This document shows positions 1 to 9,046 of a DNA stretch of 64,000 bases, piece by piece (the first letter of the stretch is position 1; every line of letters begins with the position of its first letter). The DNA lies in the IMG/VR virus record IMGVR_UViG_3300036790_000408, positions 62,001-126,000 of that record; one strand, 5' to 3'. The notes under the pieces are model-generated. The model was not told the origin of the DNA and did no database searches. It was given only the letters and a program-made list of their open reading frames with translations. Source of the DNA: a virus. The position numbers and the translations under genes were made by a program.

Positions 1-82
1 CGAGGTCTGACAGCCGCTCCGGAACTTCGAGGTTCGCCTCGTCGAAGATGAAGCTGTCGAGAACCAGAGGGGTCCACGCCAT
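1..82 (-). CDS. Partial tail gene after the tape measure (5' end only)
   Basis: The ATG overlaps the tape-measure stop in a TGATG arrangement, as elsewhere in this operon. Only 27 codons lie in the window, starting MAWTPLVLDSF. Genes after a myovirus tape measure usually encode DNA-circularisation/baseplate-hub proteins. That role is inferred from position only. Confidence 0.6.
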   Translation of the reverse strand, partial: MAWTPLVLDSFIFDEANLEVPERLSDL

Positions 83-2463
83 CAGAAGCCAATCGCTCCA
101 GGGGTAGTATAGGGCGACGCCAGAGTGCCTTGCCCTTCAGATGAGGCATTTGCCACATGAGTCGCCAGGTTGCTTGTAATCCAACTCACAATGCTGGACT
201 TCATCATTTCGTCGAACACGCCACTAAGGTTTAGCGTGAAGTTGTTGGTGACGTTGGGCGTCGTTACAACCGGGACCGCATCGGCTCTAGGTCCGGCGCG
301 GCGATTGAAAACCATGCTCTCGATCTTAGCGGAGCCGGTTTCTGTCCCGGCGTACGACAGGACTTGATCAACCAAAGCGGCGACTGGAAGAAAGCGAGCG
401 AGCCCCATCAGACTCGCTCCCCATGCGCCACCAGCAGATCCAGTAACTCCTGTCGCCGCACCAGTCGCGGCAGCGGCGCCCTCTCCAGGAATTAACCAAT
501 TCCAAGCAGCGCGCGGCCCAGCAAGGATCTTATTGGCCCCCCACATACCAGCGCCCAATGCAGCGGAGGCTGCGACCGTAAGACCACCCCAGCCGCCCGC
601 CGCCGCTATAGTCGGATGCTCCTTTAGAAAAGTATTGAAGCCAATGAGGTAATAATTCAACGTCTTCATAGCATCATTCAAGCCAGGGAGCGTCCTGTCG
701 GCCAGTGTCGTGCCAATATTGCTAAAATTAGCGAGCATCTGTTCGAACTGCTGCATCGGTGTGGCGGCGATAGCTGCCTGCATAGAGACCGCAGACGGCG
801 GATTTTTCATGTTCTCCAAGAAGGTAAGTAGCTTTGGGACAAGGGTTGGATCGGTGAATAGGGCCGCCTCACGCGAACCGCGAACCGTGAAAGCATCCCG
901 CAGGATTTTCAGGTCTTCGATGTTCGTGTGCTGACGAAGCGCCAAAGCAATCCGGCGCATCATCTCGTCACTATCTACCTTACCTCCTGGGGCGACCCTG
1001 TCTTCCACTTGCCCAGCCTCATTATAGAGGCCGAGTTCTTTCATCGCCCTGACGTGAGCGGTGCCACCCTTCTCCCTGACCTCGTGAAGCCTGCTTGGTT
1101 CCAGACTAAAGGTCTTCTCGAAGGTGCGCTCAAGATCGCGGGTCCGACTCGCGGCGAGGTTGGCTGAAATTGGGCCGCCGGTTTGTGATAGGCCGGTGAG
1201 CATTTGACCGACACCGGTGCCGGCCGTCGTGCCCGTAAAGCCCATAACCTGGAAGAAGCCAGTCAGCGCGGCGATCTTGTCGGCGTCGATGCCAGCGGCT
1301 TCGCCAAGTGGAACGGAGTACCTCAACACCCCCAACTCGCCAGCCACGGTGTCTCCAGTGGCAAGAGATAAAGCGAGGAGGTGGTTTAGGCCCTCCTCCA
1401 GCGGCTTGCCGCCGTAGCGATGCGTCATGTGGGCATATCCGACACCAGCCGCCAAGCTGCTTTGCAGACTACCGCGGTGGTATTGCTCCGCAACCTCAGC
1501 GAACCGCAGGCCGGTCGGCAGCATGGTCTCGAATTTCTCTCGTCTCTCTTCCGGTGTGGCGAACACGGCGCTGAATTGGCCCGTGATCCCAGGGAGAGCA
1601 TTTGCTCCCTTGGTTTCAGAGTAAATCGTTCCTCTTGTACCTTCAGAAACCTTGCCTTTGAGCTGCTCCTTGAGGGCCTCAAAGTTGGGATCGTTTGGAT
1701 CATAGCCCATTTCGACAAGGGATTGCTGCAAGGCGAGATCCTTCGTGAAGGATCCCTTCTCAGCCATAAAACCAAGACCGCCACCGATGATGGGCATCAT
1801 GCCATGGAACACGCCACCGATAGCGCCACCCACCATCGCGCTGCGATTTGCGGCATTCCTTGCTTCGGCGTCGCGTTGAGCGTTGTCGTACTGTGCTTGG
1901 CGGCGTCGATTAGCCTCGACGACATCCATATCTCTATTTTCGGCGGTAGCATTGGCAAAATCATCACCCTCGCCCCAGTATGGTCGGGGAGCAGGGCCAT
2001 AAAGGCCATTGTCCTCACGAGCACCGCGCTGTCGATCGATAGCAGCGTTCTGCTGTTGAGCAAGGGCGTAATTACGATTGTAGATTTGATCTTCGTTGGC
2101 ATTCATCCAACGAGCGTTCGCCCAGTCTTCACCGAGTGGATCATTGGGATTTCTGCGACCACCCCCGCGACCACCGCCAACGCCTCCACCGGGCGCCATC
2201 CCACGACTAGCTGCATCGGCCCGACTGAATGCCCCAGCTAGCTCATCCGCTTGCCTGACGAGACGTTGCATCCCCGTGCTGGTTTCCGCCAACCTAGCCT
2301 GCATTCCACTGAATGCCTGTTCGCCGATAGTAGCGAATTTGGCGTTGAGCGCGGTGGCCTGTTCGGCCAGTCGGCTGAATGCTTCACCAATTCTGGTAAG
2401 CGCTGGTGTAGCCTCATCGACGATGGAAAAGATAGCACCAACTTCGTAACTAAGAGTTGCCAC
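82..2463 (-). CDS. Tail tape measure protein
   Basis: The product has 793 residues. It should span the inside of the tail tube, set tail length and be ejected with the DNA. The first ~90 residues are helical and heptad-like (repeated ISR/LAE/AEQA patterns), followed by a Gly/Arg/Asn-rich linker at about 92-108. A hydrophobic Ala/Gly stretch near residues 610-640 looks like the membrane-active segment typical of tape measures. It is the longest gene of the structural operon and follows the chaperone genes, the usual position, although a gp10-like gene intervenes. At 793 residues it predicts a tail of moderate length. The assignment rests on composition, length and order, not on a catalytic motif. 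Confidence 0.85.
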   Translation of the reverse strand: MATLSYEVGAIFSIVDEATPALTRIGEAFSRLAEQATALNAKFATIGEQAFSGMQARLAETSTGMQRLVRQADELAGAFSRADAASRGMAPGGGVGGGRGGGRRNPNDPLGEDWANARWMNANEDQIYNRNYALAQQQNAAIDRQRGAREDNGLYGPAPRPYWGEGDDFANATAENRDMDVVEANRRRQAQYDNAQRDAEARNAANRSAMVGGAIGGVFHGMMPIIGGGLGFMAEKGSFTKDLALQQSLVEMGYDPNDPNFEALKEQLKGKVSEGTRGTIYSETKGANALPGITGQFSAVFATPEERREKFETMLPTGLRFAEVAEQYHRGSLQSSLAAGVGYAHMTHRYGGKPLEEGLNHLLALSLATGDTVAGELGVLRYSVPLGEAAGIDADKIAALTGFFQVMGFTGTTAGTGVGQMLTGLSQTGGPISANLAASRTRDLERTFEKTFSLEPSRLHEVREKGGTAHVRAMKELGLYNEAGQVEDRVAPGGKVDSDEMMRRIALALRQHTNIEDLKILRDAFTVRGSREAALFTDPTLVPKLLTFLENMKNPPSAVSMQAAIAATPMQQFEQMLANFSNIGTTLADRTLPGLNDAMKTLNYYLIGFNTFLKEHPTIAAAGGWGGLTVAASAALGAGMWGANKILAGPRAAWNWLIPGEGAAAATGAATGVTGSAGGAWGASLMGLARFLPVAALVDQVLSYAGTETGSAKIESMVFNRRAGPRADAVPVVTTPNVTNNFTLNLSGVFDEMMKSSIVSWITSNLATHVANASSEGQGTLASPYTTPGAIGF

Positions 2464-2464
2464 T

Positions 2465-2947
2465 TTAGGTGCTCGGGTTCAGGAGGTTTATAGCAACTCT
2501 TCCGGCAATCTCTTCGGCTCCCTTGGATGCCTCCATCATGGCCTTGGCCAAGAATGGACGCGGCGGGATCGGGCGCTTGGCTCCAGGCGTGCCCATCTCC
2601 TGCCATAGAGCAACCTTGGAATTGCTGCCGACGATACCGATCAGGCCGACGGCGCCACTCTCGATGCTATCTTTCAACTCGCCGGTGTCGCCTCTTAGTG
2701 GTTCGAAGCCAAGCGACTCGGAGAAGCCTCGCTCTCGCTTACCCCTAATCCAAAAACCATGGTCGCCACGGAACCCCTCAATGGTGGGCTGATGCAATTC
2801 CTCCCAGGTGTCCTGCGGCTTGCCAATGTAGCCCTTTGCCAAGACCTCCGCCGTCCCGGCTACGGTCTCGACCAGCACCTCAAGCTCCGCATGACACCGC
2901 ATGGCCGCGCGCTCGAAGTGCGCCGCCATCTCGTTCAAGGTGTACAT
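2465..2947 (-). CDS. HK97 gp10-like tail completion/morphogenesis protein
   Basis: The product has 160 residues. The helical N-terminus is followed by a TGELKDSIES segment and a GT(P)G..RPIPPRPFL motif near the C-terminus, which is characteristic of HK97-gp10/virion-morphogenesis proteins that help join or complete the tail. A GAGG ribosome-binding site lies just upstream, overlapping the stop codon of the frameshifted chaperone. The gene lies between the tail chaperone and the tape measure, whereas gp10-like genes normally sit among the head-tail connector genes, so this order is unusual. The family call is by motif resemblance. Confidence 0.65.
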   Translation of the reverse strand: MYTLNEMAAHFERAAMRCHAELEVLVETVAGTAEVLAKGYIGKPQDTWEELHQPTIEGFRGDHGFWIRGKRERGFSESLGFEPLRGDTGELKDSIESGAVGLIGIVGSNSKVALWQEMGTPGAKRPIPPRPFLAKAMMEASKGAEEIAGRVAINLLNPST

Positions 2948-2956
2948 CGGAACCTC

Positions 2957-3675
2957 TTAGGGCTGCCGCAGGGTGCGGATAGGCGGAGGGGATATCTCTC
3001 CGGTCTTCCAGTCGATGACGTAGCCATCCTGTTTGAAGCAGGCGTAATACATGCACATCCGATCAAACTCATCGAGGCTCATGACCTCCTGCCAAGTGCC
3101 GAAGCCCTGCCTGACCAGATAGACGCCCTGCTGGAATATTACGTCCTCAATTTTTTTTTGACGAGCGGCAACTCAGTCGTCAGCAGCGGAGGCCAATGCT
3201 CTAGGTCATAGTAGATCAGCAAGTCGATCGCTACATCGCCAATCTGGTTAGCGAGTTTGGTGCGTGTGATCTCGTCGATAACGGTGGTGGGAGAAACGCC
3301 ATTGATCGACCGGATACCGAGCAGAATGCGTGTGAGCAAGTACTCGGAGCGGCTGGTGTCCCGGCCGGCATAAATGCGGGCGACTCGATCTATGGTGCTG
3401 ATATCGGCCCGCGGACCGTACTCGATGGTCAGGCCATTGGGCGCGGTAAACTCGATGGTCTCGATATTCTCCCGGTGCGGCGGTGGCTCTGGCGGCGGCT
3501 CGTCGGTCGGCGCGGTGCTGTGCGAAAGATCGGTGCGCGCCTGCTCGTGGATCTGTTTGCGTCTTCGGAGGATCTCTTCCCGGTTAGCTTTCTGACCCTC
3601 CGCCGCCTGCCCCATCGGGCCTGGCCCATCGGAGGTCGGCTGCCGATTGATCGTGATCCGCGCTTCAGACGCCAT
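2957..3675 (-). CDS. Tail assembly chaperone -1 frameshift product (gpGT-like)
   Basis: If the ribosome slips back one base on the A9 run, translation goes on from 3151 for 64 more codons and ends at the TAA at 2957-2959, giving 239 residues. The extension reads IEDVIFQQGVYLVRQGFGTW and later DEFDRMCMYYACFKQDGY. It is protein-like and has no good start codon or ribosome-binding site of its own. It fills the otherwise empty gap up to the next gene, whose ribosome-binding site overlaps this stop. This fits the T domain of tail chaperones, which recruits tail tube protein to the tape measure. Confidence 0.72.
3139..3675 (-). CDS. Tail assembly chaperone, zero-frame product (gpG-like)
   Basis: The product has 178 residues. 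It is likely to bind the tape measure during tail assembly. The N-terminal half is charged and proline-rich; the C-terminal half is helical. The frame ends at LVKKKLRT and stop directly after a run of nine adenines in the coding strand, a classic place for a ribosomal slip. Position between the tail tube and tape measure genes matches the two-protein G/GT chaperones of lambda-like and many myovirus phages. It is the first gene after the strong terminator at 3690-3742, so it must have its own promoter or rely on read-through. Confidence 0.75.
   Translation of the reverse strand: MASEARITINRQPTSDGPGPMGQAAEGQKANREEILRRRKQIHEQARTDLSHSTAPTDEPPPEPPPHRENIETIEFTAPNGLTIEYGPRADISTIDRVARIYAGRDTSRSEYLLTRILLGIRSINGVSPTTVIDEITRTKLANQIGDVAIDLLIYYDLEHWPPLLTTELPLVKKKLRT
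3151..3159 (-). promoter_or_regulatory. Slippery A9 sequence for programmed -1 frameshift
   Basis: Nine consecutive T on the plus strand read as AAA AAA AAA on the coding strand, just before the zero-frame stop (LVKKKLRT, stop). Runs of A of this kind allow tandem tRNA-Lys slippage. The -1 frame stays open for 64 codons past it. Confidence 0.7.
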
Positions 3676-3689
3676 AGTGCTCCTTCACG

Positions 3690-3742
3690 AAAAAAGGGGG
3701 GCTCCTCTCGCTGGCTACTGCCAGCACGTGAGCCCCCCTTTT
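3690..3742 (-). terminator. Rho-independent terminator after the tail tube gene
   Basis: On the minus strand GGGGGGCTC pairs with GAGCCCCCC (9 bp) and the stem is followed by six T. The A/T flanks also pair, so it may work in both directions. The loop contains a second small hairpin (CTGGC/GCCAG). It lies between the abundant sheath/tube genes and the weakly expressed chaperone and tape measure, so it probably lowers read-through. Confidence 0.9.
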
Positions 3743-3761
3743 CCCAGGTTGTTTGGCGTAA

Positions 3762-4253
3762 CTACGCCGGTAGATTATTCAGGAATACCGCAAGAGTTCC
3801 AGAGCCGTACATCTGCGACGCCTCGATCGACATCTTGCAGTCGACCTCCTTGGTGCCGCGAAAATCTCCGAAATCCCAATCGTTCAACTGCACACCGTCG
3901 AGCTGATATTCATCCACCGAGCCATCCCGGTTGCGGATGTTCATCATGATATACATCTGGCTGATGATACCGGATGTGTAATAGCCTTGCGACAGGTCCA
4001 TATAGAGCTGCGAGAATGCCGGCCCTGTGCGGACAAATGTCATGGTTCCGCGTAAGCCGTTGGGGATACTCTGGTTGACCGGAATGCCAGAGTTGCTGAT
4101 TGGGGTTACCTTCATCTTCACGTCTACTGATCTGATGTCGAACTGAGTCATCAGACCTAGCATCGCTTCGTTGAAAACGTCCCCATAGGCGTCCATGATA
4201 GCGAAACTCACATCGCTACCGACATTAAATCCTTGTATCGTCACGGCAGCCAT
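3762..4253 (-). CDS. Tail tube protein
   Basis: The product has 163 residues. It follows the sheath gene, the fixed order in contractile-tailed phages, and has the size and beta-rich composition of myovirus tail tube subunits. Such proteins stack as hexamers to form the inner channel. The next thing downstream is the strong terminator at 3690-3742, consistent with very high expression of sheath and tube as one transcript. Confidence 0.82.
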   Translation of the reverse strand: MAAVTIQGFNVGSDVSFAIMDAYGDVFNEAMLGLMTQFDIRSVDVKMKVTPISNSGIPVNQSIPNGLRGTMTFVRTGPAFSQLYMDLSQGYYTSGIISQMYIMMNIRNRDGSVDEYQLDGVQLNDWDFGDFRGTKEVDCKMSIEASQMYGSGTLAVFLNNLPA

Positions 4254-4267
4254 ATGAAACTACCCTC

Positions 4268-6223
4268 TTAATTTGGCTGCAGGGTTGCCTGCTGCTGGGT
4301 CAATGATCCCGACACCTCAACCACCGTCGTGCCGCCCTGCAATGACAGAACAAAGAACCTGACGTTGGAGAGATATTTGACCTGCCAGAGCGCGAACATG
4401 TAGTGCTGAGAAACCGAAGCTGGAGTGTTTATGCCGAGCCCAGGCTGCGCGTTCGGTGCGCTACTGAATGTGCAGGTCACCAGGAAGTCGTCGATCTGAG
4501 GAGTTGCCCCACCAGTGAGCGAATTCAAAAACTGGTTCGATTGCAGAGCGAAGCCAGCGCGCAGTGGGTCTTGTGACGATTGACTCTGCAGCTCGTTCAC
4601 ATAGGAACCGATGAAGTTCCCCGCCGACCTGGCAAGCCACATCGTCATCCTCCAGTACTCCGCCGGCTTGGTGGCGGCAACGAGCGATGATGTCTGGCCG
4701 TGGCGGATACCAAATACCCTGCCGCGCGGAATTGGATTGGCAACGAGCGTGATGCCGGCGGACTCTAGAAGTCCTATCTCGCTAACGCTGTACTGCTGGT
4801 TTCCAGTCTGTGGATTGTTACGCTCCGTGCCGATGACGAGATTGACCGGCTTGTTGCCGGGCGATTGCGCTGGACCAAGTGTGGCCCACGTGCCGCCGAT
4901 GACCGGTGAGGCAGGCACGAGACGCTGGATCGCGTTGATCGTGTCGTAGAAATAGATCCAATCCTTGGTGAACATGATGCTGGGGTCGGCGACCCCGGTG
5001 TTGTTCGCCAAGGTGATGGCCGAACTGACGGTCTGACCGCTGGCGAATGGGATGATCCCGGAGGCGCCATAGGACTGGCAGAATTGCAAGATGGTCGCTG
5101 CCGCCGCGATATCCGTCAGACCGCAGATCCAGACTATCCCTACTGCCGGGTTCAGATCCCCCAGGGCATAAAGACCGGTTGCAGGCGTCGTGGTGCCGCT
5201 TCCGAGCAGTATGGCAGTGGTAACGCCGGTACGGCCGTCGGTGCCACCTGAGAACGTCGTCGTGCCGGCTGATGGGGCGCCAACACCCGGAGCGACCCAG
5301 GCCGCCGAGAAGCTGTTGGAAGGCCCGCGTGCCGCGCTCTGGCCGTTGTTGATCGCGCTGACCAAGGCTTGGGAGAAGCCGGCGCTCGGCAGGTTGGTAT
5401 AGACCTCCGACAAGCCTGTAGGCGGTATGAGCGTCACATTCCATGTGTTCGATTGCGTCCCTGCCGTAACCACCGCAGTGCACAGATTGCCGAGCACGCC
5501 GGTATAGAGAGCAGTGACAGCAACGCCGCCGGAGCCACCCGAGCCGGACGCCAGCGTGATGGTTTCAGAAGCGGTGCCGGTGACAGACTCGCTCCAGGTG
5601 ATGGAGGGACTGAGCGATGCCGGCCAGTACAGGGTGACCACACCCGTCGCCGCAACAGCGTACACGCCGACCGCCGCAAGAGCCGCATTGGCGTTGATCG
5701 CCAAGGTCAGGCCAACAGCCTCGGACGTGGACGTATCGCCGGCCCTGGTCGTGTAATTGACGGTCACCGGCGAGCCGGATATGGCGGACGATGTCGCCGT
5801 CAAATGCATGACGTCGCCAACCGTTAGGCTGCCGGCTATCGTGGCAGTTTCAGGCGTCGCCGCCGCGGCTACCGCGATCGTGCCGGTTGCCTCGGTGTCT
5901 GTGCCATCGGAAACGCGCACCGCATAACCTTCGAGGGTGGCTTGCGAGGTGGATTGACCGAACGCGAGATAAAGGTCGGTCGCCAGATCATGCACGTCGG
6001 AGACAGAGGCGGCAGACAACTGACCGAATTGCTGCGTTGCATCCAGGCCAGAGCCCATGTGCACCGGCGTGTTCTTCGGCCCCCACGACGCGGTGCCGAC
6101 CATGCCAACCACATCGGTCGGTGTGCCCGTGATGAAGTTCGGTGGTGCGACAATGGAAATGTAGGCGTCGTCGGTCGTCAGAGCCGGGACGTTGATCTGC
6201 CCCGAGGTAATAATCTGGACCAT
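4268..6223 (-). CDS. Contractile tail sheath protein
   Basis: The product has 651 residues. The N-terminal segment FITGTPTDVVGMVGTASWGP and the C-terminal half, with RGRVFGIRHG and conserved Trp/Gly positions, match phage tail sheath proteins. These polymerise around the tube and contract at infection. A Ser/Thr/Val/Gly-rich stretch of strands at about residues 110-260 looks like an inserted beta domain exposed on the sheath surface. Its presence makes this virion a myovirus. Confidence 0.9.
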   Translation of the reverse strand: MVQIITSGQINVPALTTDDAYISIVAPPNFITGTPTDVVGMVGTASWGPKNTPVHMGSGLDATQQFGQLSAASVSDVHDLATDLYLAFGQSTSQATLEGYAVRVSDGTDTEATGTIAVAAAATPETATIAGSLTVGDVMHLTATSSAISGSPVTVNYTTRAGDTSTSEAVGLTLAINANAALAAVGVYAVAATGVVTLYWPASLSPSITWSESVTGTASETITLASGSGGSGGVAVTALYTGVLGNLCTAVVTAGTQSNTWNVTLIPPTGLSEVYTNLPSAGFSQALVSAINNGQSAARGPSNSFSAAWVAPGVGAPSAGTTTFSGGTDGRTGVTTAILLGSGTTTPATGLYALGDLNPAVGIVWICGLTDIAAAATILQFCQSYGASGIIPFASGQTVSSAITLANNTGVADPSIMFTKDWIYFYDTINAIQRLVPASPVIGGTWATLGPAQSPGNKPVNLVIGTERNNPQTGNQQYSVSEIGLLESAGITLVANPIPRGRVFGIRHGQTSSLVAATKPAEYWRMTMWLARSAGNFIGSYVNELQSQSSQDPLRAGFALQSNQFLNSLTGGATPQIDDFLVTCTFSSAPNAQPGLGINTPASVSQHYMFALWQVKYLSNVRFFVLSLQGGTTVVEVSGSLTQQQATLQPN

Positions 6224-6243
6224 GCTGACGCCCCTTTACTGTG

Positions 6244-7167
6244 CTAACCAACCCTGTATTGAAGTATAGGCGCTAGCACAGAGTAAACTGTATCGGTGGT
6301 TGTGATGCCATACTCGACGCAGGCAAGAAAATCCCTGCGGAATGTGTCGCTCAATGTTGCTTCATCATGCTGAACATCACCATAGTACGTCATTCGTCCC
6401 AGCGTACCGTCTGGAAAGGTCAGTCCGAAGTTCGCCTCGGACTGCGCGATGGCCAGTTCGATCTGATCCGCCACCACGCTTCTGTCGTCCGGCGTCCTGG
6501 TCCAGACGACGATCTGGAAGTGTCGGTTGCGCCGGGCGATCTCGGTGGTTTGCGTACCCGTGTTCCCGGTGTTTGCCGCGACATGCATGGAACAGTCTTG
6601 CAGCGAGGTCAGGGTGACCACGGGGCCGGAGGCCGAGGCGCTGATCATCGAGCCAGCGATGTTGGTTCCCAGGTCAGCGCTGCTGTTGATCAGTGTGGCG
6701 CATTGGGCCGCCAGGGTGGTCAGCGTATCGGCAGCCGCCGCAGTGGGAACAACGCCGAAATTGTCGAACAGGGTAAGCGGTGGACGGAAGACTAGACCCA
6801 TAGCGTCACCAGTCACCACAGAGCCGCCGAGCGCCAGGGTGACCGTGCCGTATGGGCCTATGCTGTTGGCCGATAGTGTGGCCGTGAGGTTGGTCTGAGC
6901 GCTGCTCTGACCAACGATGTTCGTCAGCCAACGCGTCGTATCAGTGCCCAAACCGCGATCAAAGATGGTGATCAGAGCAGTTGGATTGACGCCTGCGTTG
7001 TTACCCTTGCGAACGTTATCCTGCAGCGCCTTGGCGCTCGGCCAACCGATGCCGGCCCTGACCGTGATTGGTAGGCCACTGGTATCGGGAGCTTGAGAGA
7101 TCAGGCCAGACGTGGCCCCAAGAACCATCGACTCGATGCCGCTCTCGACCGTCAGGAGCGTTGCCAT
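6244..7167 (-). CDS. Putative tail terminator/neck protein
   Basis: The product has 307 residues. It lies between connector-type genes and the sheath, where the tail terminator or neck protein is normally encoded. It has a Thr/Ala-rich middle (about 130-200) and a conserved-looking C-terminal domain with RNRHFQIVVWTRTPDDRS. It was recognised by context only; the specific role is not established. Confidence 0.5.
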   Translation of the reverse strand: MATLLTVESGIESMVLGATSGLISQAPDTSGLPITVRAGIGWPSAKALQDNVRKGNNAGVNPTALITIFDRGLGTDTTRWLTNIVGQSSAQTNLTATLSANSIGPYGTVTLALGGSVVTGDAMGLVFRPPLTLFDNFGVVPTAAAADTLTTLAAQCATLINSSADLGTNIAGSMISASASGPVVTLTSLQDCSMHVAANTGNTGTQTTEIARRNRHFQIVVWTRTPDDRSVVADQIELAIAQSEANFGLTFPDGTLGRMTYYGDVQHDEATLSDTFRRDFLACVEYGITTTDTVYSVLAPILQYRVG

Positions 7168-7971
7168 TTAGGTCGATTGCGAAATGTAACGCTGCATCAT
7201 CAATTGCGAGCCGACGACACCGACGTCCTGTCGATACGGCGATATGACGCGGTAACGGGCATCATCCTCAGTGATAATGGCGTCGCCCTCGCTGGCGGTG
7301 TACCCGGACATAGGCGGGAGATAGCAGTAGTATCGCGGAACCGGGATCATGCCGGGCGGATCGGGAGGCATGTCGTCGCCTCTGGACTGCCTGTCTGAGG
7401 TGCCAAAGCCAGCCGGCACCCAGGAGGCTACGCCACCAGCTTCTCCCCATGAGAAGGTTCCTCCACCCATGATTAGAGGGATGTGCGACTCTCGAGTAGG
7501 ACGCCACAGCAGCGCCCCACTCTGGCTGGTGGCAGGCAATTCGTTCGGCCGGTAGACTTGCACCCGGCGATCGATCCTGGCACCCATCGGCGCCCGTAAC
7601 GGTGGATGCCAAGCGAGAGAGAAGCCGTTCAGTTCGATCGTTCCTGGCAGGCTGGTTGCCCGATCGCCGTAGGCAATGCCAGGAAAGTATGGTGGATCGG
7701 ACTGGATAAAAACATCGCCCAACCAAAACGGCGAGACGTCACCCGTGATCTCATACCAAACCACTCGCTCCGAGGTCATGGATACCTCGGCATCCTGACT
7801 GCGCACGCGGTTGCGGTGAGCGCGAAACTGACTGGTGATCTTGTACCAGCCGATCGGAAAGTCGCCGTTGGATGCTGGTGTCAGGCGATAGACGTTGAAG
7901 GGCTGGCCAAGGGCTCGACCCATCGATCCGAGTTGTTGATCGATGAGGCGCTGAAACCCCGCTGTGGTCAT
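7168..7971 (-). CDS. Structural/connector protein of unknown family
   Basis: The product has 267 residues from ATG at 7971, which overlaps the stop of the small upstream gene by four bases (ATGA). A TTG at 7986 would add five residues but lacks this coupling. The protein is rich in Trp, Tyr and Pro (PFWLGDVFIQSDPPYFPG). Position among head-tail joining genes suggests a virion protein. Confidence 0.55.
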   Translation of the reverse strand: MTTAGFQRLIDQQLGSMGRALGQPFNVYRLTPASNGDFPIGWYKITSQFRAHRNRVRSQDAEVSMTSERVVWYEITGDVSPFWLGDVFIQSDPPYFPGIAYGDRATSLPGTIELNGFSLAWHPPLRAPMGARIDRRVQVYRPNELPATSQSGALLWRPTRESHIPLIMGGGTFSWGEAGGVASWVPAGFGTSDRQSRGDDMPPDPPGMIPVPRYYCYLPPMSGYTASEGDAIITEDDARYRVISPYRQDVGVVGSQLMMQRYISQST

Positions 7972-8123
7972 ATCTCGCCGCGCCAAATCCGATCGAGAAT
8001 TTCATAATCAAGGTGAGAGTTGACAGGAAGTCGGCCAAATCCAAGCCACATCTCGTAGTGACGATTGACTCGATATAGTTCGATGAAATAGCGGATATGT
8101 CGGATCAGAGGTAACCGCTTCAT
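7968..8123 (-). CDS. Small basic protein in the connector operon
   Basis: The gene encodes 51 residues (MKRLPLIRHIRYFIELYRVN start). It is tightly coupled on both sides: its ATG overlaps the upstream stop (TGATG) and its stop overlaps the downstream ATG (ATGA). That fit is the main evidence that it is real. The protein is amphipathic and Arg/Tyr-rich. Function is unknown. Confidence 0.6.
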   Translation of the reverse strand: MKRLPLIRHIRYFIELYRVNRHYEMWLGFGRLPVNSHLDYEILDRIWRGEI

Positions 8124-9046
8124 CACACCATCCAATTGGCCATAAAGGGTCGCAGGATCGACTTGATATCGCGGTCCATGACCGTGTCGCTGAACCGCTC
8201 GATGTTGGTCTTGCCGGCATTGAAGCGCTTGATCTGTGGTCCCATCGGACTCGCCTCCAGCGCGGAGACGATCATCGAACAGGCGACCTTGATATCCGCG
8301 GGATACCCGGTTGCCGGCCAGCCACCAACATAGCGGATCTTGACGTCGGTGAAAGGCGCTAGAAGTTGGCCGCCAGGGATCCAGATATCACCGGAAGTGG
8401 GGTTGAGGCTGGATGCCGGAATTGAGAAATTCACCCACGAAGGGGGCCCGCCGAGGGCCTGAACCGAGGCGAGGAGGTTCAAATCGTAGAAGTACCCAGC
8501 CTCCTGATCGGTGCGCCTGCCATAGCCATAGCGTCCGACCCCACTGATCAGTTGGGCGATTGGCCACTGCGCCAGTTTGGTGATCGAACGCTGATAGGGA
8601 AACTGCTTCTCCTCGGTGATCGCCAGCCCGAGCTCAAGCGTTACCGGGTTCGGTGAGGCCGTGTGATTGAACTGAACATTGGTCAGGACCATGACCTGGT
8701 TCGAGACCGAGGCGATGGTGCAGACTTCGGTGACCGATGGCACCAGGCGATCAAGGAGAACCGCCTCGCCGACCAAACTATCATTGTCACCGACATAGTT
8801 TGGCAGGGGCACTTGGACATTGGCGCCGGCGGAAATGGGATTGACCGAGGTGTACGTGGCCGACGGTGTCATGAAAGCCATGTACGCCGGCTGCCCGTTC
8901 GCATCCGTCTTGTAGATACAGCCCTCAGGACGCCGTAGGAAATGGTCGATCAACTGACTGGCGCGGATGACCTGCGGACCAGAGGCGAGAGGTACGCCAT
9001 ATGTCTCGTAGTCCGTCGGGCCATCCAGATAGGAGGGGAGCGGCAT
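8123..9046 (-). CDS. Putative head-tail connector protein
   Basis: The product has 307 residues. It begins MPLPSYLDGPTDYETYGVPL and ends with a helical RFNAGKTNIERFSDTVMDRD segment. Location between capsid and tail genes, and overlap coupling on both sides, place it in the neck or connector set. The exact family was not recognised. Confidence 0.5.
   Translation of the reverse strand: MPLPSYLDGPTDYETYGVPLASGPQVIRASQLIDHFLRRPEGCIYKTDANGQPAYMAFMTPSATYTSVNPISAGANVQVPLPNYVGDNDSLVGEAVLLDRLVPSVTEVCTIASVSNQVMVLTNVQFNHTASPNPVTLELGLAITEEKQFPYQRSITKLAQWPIAQLISGVGRYGYGRRTDQEAGYFYDLNLLASVQALGGPPSWVNFSIPASSLNPTSGDIWIPGGQLLAPFTDVKIRYVGGWPATGYPADIKVACSMIVSALEASPMGPQIKRFNAGKTNIERFSDTVMDRDIKSILRPFMANWMV

Noticed and set aside
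1420-2241. 273-codon plus-strand open frame
   Set aside because: Antisense to the tape measure gene, with no ribosome-binding site or protein-like pattern.
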